Positions 11,301 through 22,500 of a DNA stretch of 64,000 nt are shown here, in pieces; within the stretch, counting starts at the first letter, position 1, and every line of letters begins with the position of its first letter. The position numbers and the translations under genes were made by a program. The stretch comes from Pristionchus mayeri (taxonomy: Eukaryota > Nematoda > Chromadorea > Rhabditida > Neodiplogasteridae). The notes under the pieces were generated by a model. It saw only the letters and a list, made by a program, of their open reading frames with translations, was not told where the DNA came from and searched no databases. The DNA lies in the NCBI GenBank assembly GCA_036245805.1, contig BTRK01000001.1, positions 15,569,087 through 15,633,086 on the forward strand, read 5' to 3'.

Positions 11301-14258
11301 CATAGCGCAAAAATTTTGCTGTTTCTTTTGCAATTTACTCCTTTCTGTATTATTAATTTCAGAATCGATGCTGAATGAAGTGAAGAGTGAGAAGGAGAGG
11401 ACGGCGATTAATCTGGCTTGCATTAGGATTCTGATTGAGAAGATGAAGGAGAAGGACGTGAGTTGGGGATACAATTCTTTTTTTTAATATTAAAATATTA
11501 GGGTGTCCCAAAAGTTCGTGGAATTTTTTTTCAAAAATTTATTTCTTTGAAGGGACGAACCTTACTGTTTGATTATATTAATCATCTACTAGCGTAATCA
11601 TCGCTCTTCAATTTAGGTGCTAAGCAGATATTTAATATCAAAGTTTACGAGAATAGTGAGATTCCAAAGTTGTGTATCAAAAATGGCCAAACATGGAATT
11701 CTTTACTATGAAGAGACAGAAATCATGTGATAATGCCAAGTTACTCCGTGGGTGTAAAGTAGCTCACAGGACACTATCGTAGCCTTCCCAAATGCTTTGT
11801 ATATTTATTACGAAACGTGTTTTTAAAATTTTCATTGATTTTGATACCAACAACAGAACCTTCTAACCTACAATAAATAATTTACAATGAATATCCATAG
11901 TAAAATTAAACTGATTGATTTGAAAACAACCGTGAGAATTTGAAAAATTCCGGAAATGACCTTCCCTTGACAAGAATAAAATGACAAGTTTTGATGTTTT
12001 CCGGCTGTCAATGTAGAAAGAAGCAATTTTAAAGGTTCAATTAAAAGTTCGATATCTGCCTCTCATTCACAATGAACTACGGTTTTGAAATTTAACGGAC
12101 AATTAAATTATATTTTTTTAAAAGAGGGGCCAAAAACGCACATTCTTGACTATTTCATCATCGCTAGGTAATAATTTAAAGAAATATCCCTCGCAAAAAA
12201 TATTTCATGTCGATCTATAATATATATGAATGATTATTAGTTTCCATGACTTATACTTCGCGGGAAAATAAAATCAGAAAAAAATTCCACGAACTTTTGG
12301 GACACCCTAATATATACAGCCAATTGTTTGCATTATTTCTCGTCTGTCTGTGCGAGAGTTGCAGTTTACTTTTCGGACAGTGCATTAGTGTGCAAAACAA
12401 CGAAAGTCATCGTTTCCTTGAAGTCGATTCCTCTTTTTTGTCAGTTCTTCTGCTGTGATCCCTGTAAGGAGGCTCTCTTCAACTACAAGCAGACCCTCAT
12501 TCATTTCACGAGTGACTGGCATTGCAAGAAGGTTCGAATTTATGTTCTACTTTGTTCCGTTCTGTGAAAAATATTTGCAAACATTAATCCTAACCGTAAA
12601 AGGACTTGCTGAGATGGGGAAATTCGATGTTTTTCATTAATGCATTTTTTCCACAACTTTTCTCACGTGGTGTATAAACATAGATTTTTTTCAGGAAACG
12701 GAAGCAGTCAGACAGTCGGGAATCGATCGTGTTCGTGGAGTTCTCAATTCGTTCACGAATCTGCATCTCCAGTAACAATTTGATTCACATTAATGATATT
12801 GGATTTAAATAACCAAAACAATTTAAATTTGAAATATTCTCATCTCAGATTGGCTAAGGAGGATGCGTTGGCAGAGCAGAATCGCCTTCGGACGTAAGCT
12901 TGCTTTATTTTATGTGTAGCATAACATTTATTTGGCGTGAACTCCGCTGAGAACTTTACTTACTTTTAAATATCTTTTAAATGTTTTGCAGGCAAGGTTC
13001 GTACTTCCTATTCACCGCGTTCGGAACTCGTCCGGATGGCGAATTCATGGACAAATGGAGTCTCTTCCACGGCAATGCCGTCTTCACGGATACCCTCAGA
13101 ATGGCGATAAACCCCTTGTCAGGTGAAAACTTCTCGTATTTCCACTATTTGAGTCTGCACCAGCCATAGATCGAAAAGCATGTAGATATCGACTTGTCAA
13201 AAAACGTACCCTCCCTTAGCAAATACGTTGAATATTCTTCATCATATTATTGGCCCGTAAAATGAATAAATACAAATGTGACCCCGTTCTGGGAAAACGT
13301 GCCGCCGCTGAGAAAATCGTGCCGCAGTCTCAAAATCCGATTTTCACGTTATTACTTGTGGATACCTTTATTTTATCCGGCGATGAGCAAAAGATGAAAA
13401 ATGATACACCGTTGGATAGAGGGCGTCAAGAATAATCAGAATCTTCAGAAAGCGACACGTTTTTCTCAAAAATAAAATTCTTAAAATTTTTATATTATTT
13501 GCGCAGCATGACTATTCGATCTATGGCACCAGCGGTGAAATTACCATCTGCCTTGAACAAAAAATATTAAATTTATGTCGATTGGATTGAGTTCCACAAG
13601 TGTTGCAATTTGAGGAACTCATAGCATCCGACAGACACTATACTCGAATGCGCGGAGAATGCTGTAGCTAATGCGAAGGTGAGTTAAATAGAGAACTTAT
13701 CAATGTTTGAGATGAATATTCATATTTATTCTTAGAATGATATTAATTGTATCAACATAAAATATATTTGTATGATAAAATAAACTATATTCGCTCAAAA
13801 TGTAGGGTCCAGTGGGCCAGAAAGCGATGGCTGAACTGCACAAACATCTTGAAGGTGCAAAGGTTGGTTTCAAAATTATCATTCCTTCAAATGTTTCATT
13901 GCATACGAGTATCAATCGCAAATTTGTTACAAACTAACCTATCTCTAACAGAGCGAGATTACTGTTGCCTCGTTTGGTTATTCAGTTGATCATTGCAGAC
14001 GTTCTGTGTCTACTGCCGGTTCTACACTGGCGATCGTGAGGGATTCTACTCTCATCTCATCAGTTCCGTCCACATGAAGGCTGTCGGCGAGGTATACTGT
14101 AACTAGGAGTACAGTGGAGGAGTAAAATCGTGAAAATACGAAGATATAGACCTGAAATATATCGTACTTTGAAAAATTGATAACCGTTTTTGTAGGGTCA
14201 CACTTGGTTCGACCTTCCCACGATGCTGGTTAATTTGCACAAGAAGAACCTAATCTGA
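8383..14258 (+). CDS. GYF-domain protein with coiled coils and two U1-type zinc fingers
   Basis: Exons: 8383-8423, 8490-8562, 8624-8678, 9143-9255, 10729-10809, 10887-10964, 11076-11172, 11363-11457, 12445-12531, 12695-12771, 12849-12893, 12992-13122, 13625-13678, 13806-13862, 13999-14091, 14196-14258. The first three give YRIFFNDGHSI, GPFSERQVQDWYRKKWF, then SLLFYF, the GPF...W..x.YF core of a GYF domain, which binds proline-rich peptides; the next adds LRSRYGNGCTFINFDENW, the usual end of the fold. Exons 9143-11457 are charged and probably coiled coil. Exons 12445 (CCDPCKEALF...H-x5-H) and 13999 (CVYCRFYTGDREGFYSHL...H) look like U1/matrin-type C2H2 fingers. GYF and U1-type fingers are common in RNA-processing and translational-repression proteins, so an RNA-linked role is likely. 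The ATG follows TTGCAGC, a good trans-splice acceptor. The join after 13122 does not keep phase, so one exon is missing or misplaced there, and the donor at 10964 is weak. A mariner and a MITE lie in its introns. Confidence 0.7.
9267..10536 (+). mobile_element. Degenerate mariner transposon
   Basis: 1270 bases between TA dinucleotides, with inverted ends TCAGGTTGGCGGGAAAGTC and its complement (one mismatch over ~27 bases). The inside reads as a mariner transposase on the + strand, interrupted by stops and frameshifts: NEWDRSGRPR (end of the helix-turn-helix region), IGRFISHDL, then ITGNEKWVLNDN, WWGVDGVI and PPYSPDMAPSD. The first catalytic Asp (normally GDEKW) is Asn here, so the element is dead both by stops and at its active site. 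It sits in a GYF-gene intron in the same orientation as the gene. Confidence 0.88.
11498..12310. mobile_element. Non-autonomous mariner-type element (MITE)
   Basis: About 813 bases flanked by TA. The ends are TTAGGGTGTCCCAAAAGTTC and the complement GAACTTTTGGGACACCCTAA; the inverted match runs ~30 bases and includes CGTGGAATTTTTTT. No transposase is encoded. It is inserted in the GYF-gene intron between 11457 and 12445. Confidence 0.88.
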
Positions 14259-16009
14259 ACTGGAATAGATCGAAGATCATTTCGCGTTGTGTCAATACGT
14301 TGTTGTTTTCTAGCATAATTAATATTTTTGCTATCTTCCTTAGAAGCCGTAGAAGGCAAAATCTGTTAACGATATTTTTCACCCTGAAAATCAGAATCAC
14401 TCTTTTCTAAACTACCTTATTGTGAGAAGTGTTCCTGTAGCCAGGAGCATCTATGTACATTTCCGTTGATATCTTTCGTTTACACTATATTCTGCATAAA
14501 GAAGCTCACCATTACTATTGTCATTTGCGTGTTTGTTCGGTTTAAACTTCCGAATAATTACTTGAGAGGACAAGAAATTGTTTCGATATGCATCATGTGC
14601 ATATCCTTTGTGATCACTCTTATTTCTTCTGTTGAGTGTAACGATCTATGCCACACCTTGTTCAACTACTCGACATTTCGTTCTATAAAGCAAAAAAATA
14701 CTGTGCGATGGTTTCTACGCTTATTTTCCACTTCCAGAGATTGCGGTGGTGCATTCGTAAGCATTTCTCGATGGCGAGCCAAATGGGAAAGCATATACGT
14801 GTCATTCCCTACCAGAGAATTAGCCTGATAATCCATAAATCTGGGAGATAAACAGTTAACATAGATTAGAATTCGTTTAGAGTTCTTTAGCGATCATTTT
14901 GTTGTGAAAATCGTATTAGAATCTCTACGCGCGCAATCATAGTTTATTGCGTCAAATTTTCGAGGAGACATGTTTCAAGACCGTTTGGCATGATATAGAA
15001 AAATCGAATCCAATACTATCAATATTTTACCTCACTTCCGGACTAACCGCTCCGCTTTTCCGAATTCCTCGAAATCCACGGACCGGAATTAAAACTAACG
15101 GGAATGGGTACCCTCTCGCGGAAATTGCATTCTTACGGCTAGGGACCGCAGAGCATGGTCATTTCAGAATTCCAACTTACAGTATCCCCATTTCTTTTCA
15201 GTTTGCGATTCTAAATCGCTTCTGAACTTTCGAAAACTTTTTCGGTTGTTTTCAACGCGTTGTTTTTGATAAAAAATAATTTTTTCTTGTCCGAATGCAT
15301 TTTCCCAGTATCAATTATCTTCCCACACCATTTTGACCACTTTGAGGCCCGTATAAGGCGATTCATAACCAATTGAGGAAAGTATGTTTCTAGTGTGCAC
15401 TCTTTCGATCAATAATTGATTTGCTCCATTTGCCATACCTTATATTTCGTTACTAATACAATTTGTGCACTCTATATTACATGTTACGGCGAAATGCGTA
15501 AATATGGCAGAGGGAGCATTGATGTTACATCGTGTTTTAGCCTGAAAACCCGCGATGCCCACTTTCCTTCGATTGGTAATGCACTTCCGTCCTTTGACAC
15601 CCCTTAAATTCGTATGCCAATTCAATCTACTGATCCTAAAGAACGTATTTTCGCGTAGCAAGTCCTTGTGTCATCCAACGGAATGTTACTTTCTCGATCT
15701 GAAAGCCGAACTCACGTCGCGAATTTTCATTAAATCACAATGATAAATTATTTTCCGGTCTCTATTTCCCAGAATGACACTTAGATCAATTTTAAGACGT
15801 ATTTTTCTATGATTTTATTCAAAAAATCATAGAAAAAATAAATAATAAAAATATCGAGAAAACAAGTCAGTTGCTAATAAGGACCAGGCCTTGGTCGGAG
15901 GAGTACTGTACTTTAGCCCCAGCGTAAATTTTTTAAACTCGCTTAATTAAATTATTTCGCTAATTTTTTTTAAAAATTTTTTTGTTATTGGTTTCGTATC
16001 GGCAGCTCC
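14259..16009. other. Intergenic DNA between the GYF and F-box genes
   Basis: No exon chain found. The longest open frame (120 codons from 14466) has no recognisable domain and lacks the codon pattern of neighbouring exons. The only structure is 15044-15135, an incomplete copy of the upstream module also seen before the GYF and F-box genes (AATTCCTCGAAATCCACGG, then a CTCTCGCGGAAATT block). The rest is A/T-rich. Confidence 0.5.
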
Positions 16010-16242
16010 TAAATCATCGGATCACACGCGCATTTTCTTTTAGAAGCATTTTGAAGAAACCCGCCTGCTGTCCCTACTTACGGTGACCATGGATTTCGCT
16101 GATTGCTCTCTCCGTGTGTGCTCCCGATTATTATCGATTAGTTCCTCATATTTCGCGCATCTTTTTTTCTCGAGTCCGCTCTTTATTTTGTCGTAATTCG
16201 TTTTACTCGCGTCGTGCAAACATTCAAGCGACCACCAAAATA
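16010..16242 (+). promoter_or_regulatory. Shared upstream module, copy 2 (before the F-box gene)
   Basis: Similar to 8118-8346: ACGGTGACCATGGATTTC, TGTGTGCTCCCGATTATT, TTTTGTCGTAATTCG and CGCGTCGTGCAAACATTC fall in the same order and at similar spacing. It ends about 45 bases before the F-box gene start. A candidate promoter or 5' leader shared by two genes that encode unrelated proteins. Confidence 0.5.
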
Positions 16243-16287
16243 TTCATTCATTCGTAGTATCCCCGCCACTCTCCTCTCGATTATTCC

Positions 16288-18964
16288 ATGGAGAAGTCGC
16301 AACACCCCGGCACTCCCGTTGATAAGGTGAGCGGAGATACCGTATTATTCTGTATGCCGTGGATACTGGAAATTGAAGGTCATCAATACTACTATTAATA
16401 TGTTCTAACATGCGCTTGTGTTTATGGACAACCCTTTTGCAGTATTTTTAAGAAAAGCGTAATTAAGTGTGGTTTTCAGTTGTTATTATAAGTGTGCCAA
16501 TCAATAATAAGACTGGTGCAGAATATATCCGATCATCATTCAATTTCAGTCATCGATCGTTGCGGCTACTGATTCGGGAGATCTGAATGCCCTCTGCAGA
16601 GTGAGTTACACACCATCATGCTCTAACCGACGGCACTCATGATCTACCGTAACCTTCCAAGGTCTATATTGCTCAAACGCATTATTTACAGGAAACTGCT
16701 ATTCTCGAACTCGAGGACACTCATAAAGTCGATCAACACACGGAGTACCCGAGGTCAGCCAGTCACGCTGATGAATTCAGTTGCAATAATTATCATCGAC
16801 TGTATTCTTGATATATGAAAAATACGAGTAAGGTACGAATTGAGTGGAATTATATTATCATGAATTACTTACGTAATATACGTAAACTTATTCTATCTGC
16901 ACTCTCCTCTGACAATTTTTGTGAGAGAGCTATAGTAGTTTAATTAGCCTCCCAAATTATGTACCTGGATATATATACTCAAGTTACCGTAATATACTAT
17001 TTCACACAGCTGGGAATCTCTTCCATGGCCTGCTTCCAAACGCATCTACTTCAATCTTCGAACCAACGAGGAATGCACTGATTTGGCCAATCTTACCCAG
17101 GTACAAACTATGTGGCTCATGATAATTCTCATTCATCCTTTGAGATATTATTGCTATTCTACGAATCTTGAATTTGTGCACACTTTCTAATAAAGGAGCC
17201 TTATGTTTCTATCACAAGCTAACTTCCTTCGTTGCATTTGACTTCATAATTCCATCTAAGGTCTCCCGTCACTACTATTCCGAAGTGCATCAGTTCATGC
17301 ACAGAGAAGACAATCGACCGGGGGTCAAATATGTGCATCTGCTGAAGACTGAAGTGAGTACTTTGTTATAAATTGAGAAGAACGATTATGAACTATTCTT
17401 TAATTGCAATTTTAATCGTTCTTTTGTAGAATGAAATGAAAATGAAGATTGGGCTCTATCCTTCCAATCGTCCTTTCTACAATCTATCCAAGCTTAAAGT
17501 GGAAAGGTTCACGAGATGGGGCGGCTCTGTCGATCCCTTGCTGTATTTTACTCTGAATGGTCCAGCGGATCCCATCCTCCAGCAGGTTAGAGTAGACGTG
17601 TGATTGAATACAGTATAATTGTATTTGTTTTATTGTGGTTTGAGTTGCTTTTTTTCTGTTCCCTCCGTTTTCTCCTTTTATATTTATTATTTATTTCTCC
17701 AGGTCTCCGATCTACTCGCATCTCACATCAAATCAACGCATATCAGTGGAGACGATTTCACTCATGATGAATTCTCAATTTGCGTTCGTGTGATGCATAA
17801 TTCGATCTTCGGTCGACTGGTTGTAAACACCGAGACTCTGGATGATACTACCGCGTGAGTTCAATTAACGATAACTGAAGTAGTTTCATTATCTGAATTC
17901 ATTGAGTCCGGTCATGATTACCATGACTAACAACTCTGGTGTGCCACTCCAAGTGGCGCCCAAGCTTGATCGCTACTTGGGCGACCTCTCTCTCCTTATT
18001 ACACGCTCTCTCGTATCTCTGACCGAATCCCAAGTTGGGATCAAGTAAATTTTCAAGTTGGCCTCAACTGGATCCCAACTTGGGATTCGGTCAGAGATAC
18101 GAGAGAGCGTGTAATAAGGAGAGAGAGGTCGCCCAAGTGGCGACCAAGCTTGGGCGCCACTTGGAGTGGCACACCAGAGAAGGATAGGCCGCCAGGTGTC
18201 CATTGACTTTTTCACTCATCCATAGGGATGCTCAAAAGTGCTGTCAATTTTTCCTGAGGAGACCTTGTTTTCTTGTAAGGGATGTATAGTTTAGTAATAA
18301 AATAAAAGAACATGCGAATTGGCAGTGCCCACATCCTCTCGTTGTCCTCTCACGCCAAGGAAATCGGTGTCTCTTGCGTGGATTCGCAGCTCTCCGATTC
18401 AGGTAGGTTTCAATCGAGTTTTTTTATGATTCATTATTTAACTTATTTATTTTACGTATTTTCTAGTAGTGTTTCAATTCTTAAGATGACCAATAACTTT
18501 GGAGCCCGATTTTCTAAGAAATTTTAAAAAGAGTTGAACAAAGCGTTGTTTTCCGAAAACTTGTGAACGTGGATTCTCTATTCTCTCGAGCCCTCTTCAG
18601 CCAGTTTCATCAATCAGCTGACATCTGAGGTCTCCTCTTCGACCCTACGCCATTTCTCTTCCTCCACTTCCTCCTTCTTCGGCCTCCCCAACTCTTCCTG
18701 GCGGAAATTCCTCAACGAGGTGTGAATAATGGACACTTCGTCGGGTTTTTTGGCCACTCCCACCCCCCTTTATGATGGGCAGGGATGGGAAATAAGAGGG
18801 GGGGGGGGGTGGCCAGAAACCGAAATAGTGAATTTCTACAGAAGCTCACGAATGGCTCGATTCGGTCCATCAGGATGGGACACATGGTAGGAGAGATCAC
18901 GAAGGCTCCGTTCGTCCTGCCCGATATTCCCATCAGATGGCTTCAGTTTGATAAGAAGGTGTAA
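16288..18964 (+). CDS. F-box-type protein, nematode-expanded family
   Basis: Ten exons join without phase conflict to 320 codons plus stop: 16288-16326, 16550-16600, 16692-16753, 17010-17100, 17261-17353, 17430-17585, 17703-17854, 18326-18402, 18601-18719, 18842-18964. Residues ~51-90 read WESLPWPASKRIYFNL...EECTDLANLTQ then VSRHYYSEV, the pattern of an F-box (LPxxxxxxIFxxL...DLxxLxxVSRxxY), which docks to SKP1 in a ubiquitin ligase. The rest has no repeat I recognise; its last five exons are matched by a degenerate copy near 39.2-40.6 kb, so the C-terminal region is a lineage family domain, probably for substrates. The intron before 18326 contains a 244-base foldback. The F-box itself is divergent, so that call is likely but not certain. 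Confidence 0.68.
17935..18178. mobile_element. 244-base foldback in an F-box gene intron
   Basis: Arms starting TCTGGTGTGCCACTCC and ending GGAGTGGCACACCAGA are nearly perfect complements over ~110 bases each, with a short centre around 18045-18065. It contains internal direct repeats of CCAAGTTGGGAT and CCAAGTGGCG. No coding capacity. Confidence 0.85.
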
Positions 18965-19504
18965 GAAACCATAGTTCACCTACATTCTTTAGCCTATTCG
19001 ATGTTGTATCCTTTAACTCTCTTATTTATTAAGAGTTTAAGTTTTGTTGTTGTCCTATGATAAAATTTGAGTTCATCATGTGCTGTTTTGATAAATATTA
19101 AAAACGTCCCAATTCGTTTGGATATCTTGTTTCAAATTGGTGACTGTTATTTCGCTGATACGAGGTAATGCTTTCTTAATGTTTTATACATCTCCGTCCT
19201 ACACAGTTTTAAAAATGCAGGATGTTCGATTCTATATAAGCAGAAGATTGCGACAGCTTGATCTTGAGCTCATCATTCACATATGCCATTAAAATAAAAC
19301 AGTAAAGATCAAAATTTAAAAATCATTCAATGGATTGATTTACTTTTTAAAATAATCGTAAAATATTTATGACAAGTAAATAATTTGCCCCAACTCTACC
19401 AAAACATTACGTATGACGGTAGATAAATTGCGAAATCTGCATTTTAGACATATTTTTTTATTTCATTGTATCTTACTTATTCTTACACTTTGTTAATTCC
19501 AGCC

Positions 19505-22500
19505 ATGTCGAGTGACTACAATGCAGTGGATGAGATGAAAGAGGAACCATTCGAGTTGGAGGGTGAACCAATCGACGAATTCGACAAAATCAAGCAGGAT
19601 GATTCAGTTATTAAAGTTCGTTTCTTACAATTTTTAAATTTATTTTAATTTTGTTTATACTTTTGTAATAACAACCCTGCAGGAATAGCGTTTAGTTGCT
19701 CCGATTAATAATATTATTATGTTTTTATGTTGTTATCAGGTCAGTACTATTGACGCACCTAATAACATCAAAGAAAAGCCATTGGAAATAAAAGATGAGC
19801 CATTCAACGATTGCCAACAAGAGGAACATATTGCCGATGTGAGTTCTTCAGTTCCTATTAACTAATCATTTAATTAGGTAAGATATTTTATTTTTTCCTC
19901 TCCCGGTTGCCCCCCCCCGCCTTCGACGGGGGTCCCGTGCGATCTCTTAATGCGCGATCTCTCTCTCCCTCTCCAGCTCCCCGTTTCGCAATCGTTTCGC
20001 AATCCTGTCATACGTACACACACACACTGCGCTTTATATATGGGTATTAATTTATTGTAGTTTGGTGCATGGTTTATATTAACACTTACCAACCTTACTA
20101 TACTTTTAAAGGTGACGTCGAATATCGTGGAAGCTCTTTCAAATTGTCCTTTTTTTAGATGTTCTCCCCATCAACAGGAATACCTCGTCCATTCGACTAC
20201 TTTACTTCAACGATCAACACCGATATTGCATCGAAATCTAAGGTAGTCTATTGTCAGATTTTCTATTTATCATTACAGCGCTACTATTATTACTGTCCAT
20301 AATTCTTCCACCTCCAATAGTTTCATTCAGGTAAAACGCAGGAAATCAAGACCAGCTGAAGAAATAGAGGAACGCACACGTATTTTTCTACAGAAAAGGC
20401 GAAAAGTAAAGGATGAAGATCTTTTGGAGGTCAGATCTGTCCTGTCGACTAGGGATAATCTGGTAAGTATCACTTAATAGGTGAAAAAAGCCCTAAGAGG
20501 TAGCAGACTTGAACACCTAATATGCTTTTTTTCTCCTTCTTGCCCATGGTCTATCGATGTTCTCCAATCGAACTACCTATTATGGACTTTATCACGTGTA
20601 TCACGAGTCAGTGGAGGAGTACGGGAACATTTTAAAATGTTTGATCTTGAATGTCATCCTTATTATGAGAGGAATCGCGAGAGAATCGACCATTTCAGGG
20701 GGGTGAGCGGCGGTAGGAAATAAGTTTCTCCAGTCCAGCTATAATTTTGGTTATAAATATTTCAAATAATGCTCTTTCAAACTGCGTCGTCAGAATTTCG
20801 ATATCAGTCGTCATCGTCGAGATTCAGAAGACCAAAGATGGGAGTCTCACTTTTCGACAGTCAAATCGCGCTCACTTAAATGATCATAAATCCCTAAAAA
20901 ATTAAGATAGAAGGTCGTTCTTTGTTTCAAATGAAAGCTACCATCATGCACTACAACTTTTATGTTGTCGTCATCATTCCCGGATCTCTCCCTGGTGCGG
21001 GGCGGTCGGGTGCACCAAAATGTTCGTAACTTTGGAAATCGGAAATTAGTTTTGAGTTATCATGCTTAAGTTGTAGTACATGTATGTACCTCACTTATGA
21101 CCAAAAATGAGCAAAATCGGGTCATGTAAAAAAAAGGGGGCGCACTTTCGTGATGCGACCCCAAAATGGGTTCCGGACTACAGTACTTCCGTAGCTTCAA
21201 TTGCCCTTATTTGTGCTCAAAATAGTCCAAAAACAAGCGAAACAACATTAGGAATTGTTTCCCTCCATGCTATAGCATTGCCATTGGCCATAAATTGTCA
21301 CATGACCCAAAACTTGAAAATCGATATTTTGACCTATTTCAACTTGGGGTAGGCCCTTGCACACTAAATGGGTTTTACACATTGTAGAAATGTCCCTCTA
21401 AACTAGTCAAAGAAAGGGGGGGCCTAGAAATATGACGTTTCATCCGAGGAATTCATTGAAAAGCGCCAAACTGCACTTTAGGTCAAAGTAGTCATAGAGA
21501 TTCGGCTTATGGCTGAAAATCTAGAGAATAAAGAGCTAAACATTTCATCTGTTGAAAGTGAGTCTCTATCTTCTCGTTGAAGCGTATTACAGAGCCTGGG
21601 AGATTGCTAGAAACGTGCTAGAATCCCTCAAGACCGCGTGCTCTAACCGTCTGGCGCTCTCGCCACCTGACCTCCCTCTCCCTCCACTCCATTTACCGCT
21701 CCCCCGCGCGCCTCTTTCGTCATTTTCTGCCATATTCTAAGCTCTGTAGCACGCTTCAACGAGAAGATAGAGACTCACTTTCAACAGATGAAATGTTTAG
21801 CTCTTTATTCTCTACATTTTCATCCATAAGCCGAACCTCTATGACTACTTTGACCGAAAGTGCAGTTTGGCGCTTTTCATTGAATTCCTCGGATGAAAAG
21901 TCATATTTCTAGGTCCCCCCTTTCTTTGACTAGTTTATAGGGACATTTCTACATTGTGTGAAACCCATTTAGTGTGCAAGGGCCTACCGCCCAAGTTGAA
22001 ATAGGTCAAAATATCGATTTTCAAGTTTTGGGTCATGTGACCATTTATGGCCAATGACAATGCTATAGCATGGAGGGAAACAATTCCTAATGTTGTTTCG
22101 CATGTTTTTGGACTATTTTGAGCACAAATAAGGGCAATTGAAGCTACGGATGTACTGTAGTCCGGAACCCATTTTGGGGTCGCATCACGAAAGTGCGCCC
22201 CCTTTTTTTTACATAGCTCGATTTTGCTCATTTTTGGTCATAAGTGAGGTACATACATGTACTACAACTTAAGCATGATAACTCAAAACTAATTTCCGAT
22301 TTCCAAAGTTACGAACATTTTGGTGCACCCGACCGCCCCGCACCAGGGAGAGATAAGGGAATGATGACGACAACATAAAAGTTGTAGTGCATGATGGTAG
22401 CTTTCACCTGAAACAAAGAACGGCCTTCTATCTTAATTTTTAAGGGATTTATGATCATTTAAGTGAGCGCGATTTGACTGTCGAAAAGTGATAGTGCCAT

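Noticed and set aside
14466..14828. 120-codon open frame between the GYF and F-box genes
   Set aside because: Reads as hydrophobic A/T-rich translation with no recognisable motif and no matching frame elsewhere.
16288..18964. MATH/BTB or FBXO-LRR assignment of the F-box gene
   Set aside because: No leucine-rich repeat or MATH pattern is visible; only the F-box-like start is supportable.
21107..22231. Two nearly identical open frames in opposite directions (MSKIGSC / MSKIELC)
   Set aside because: They are the same sequence read from the two arms of the nested foldback. The mirrored frames at 5883/6282 and 30669/31889 have the same cause.
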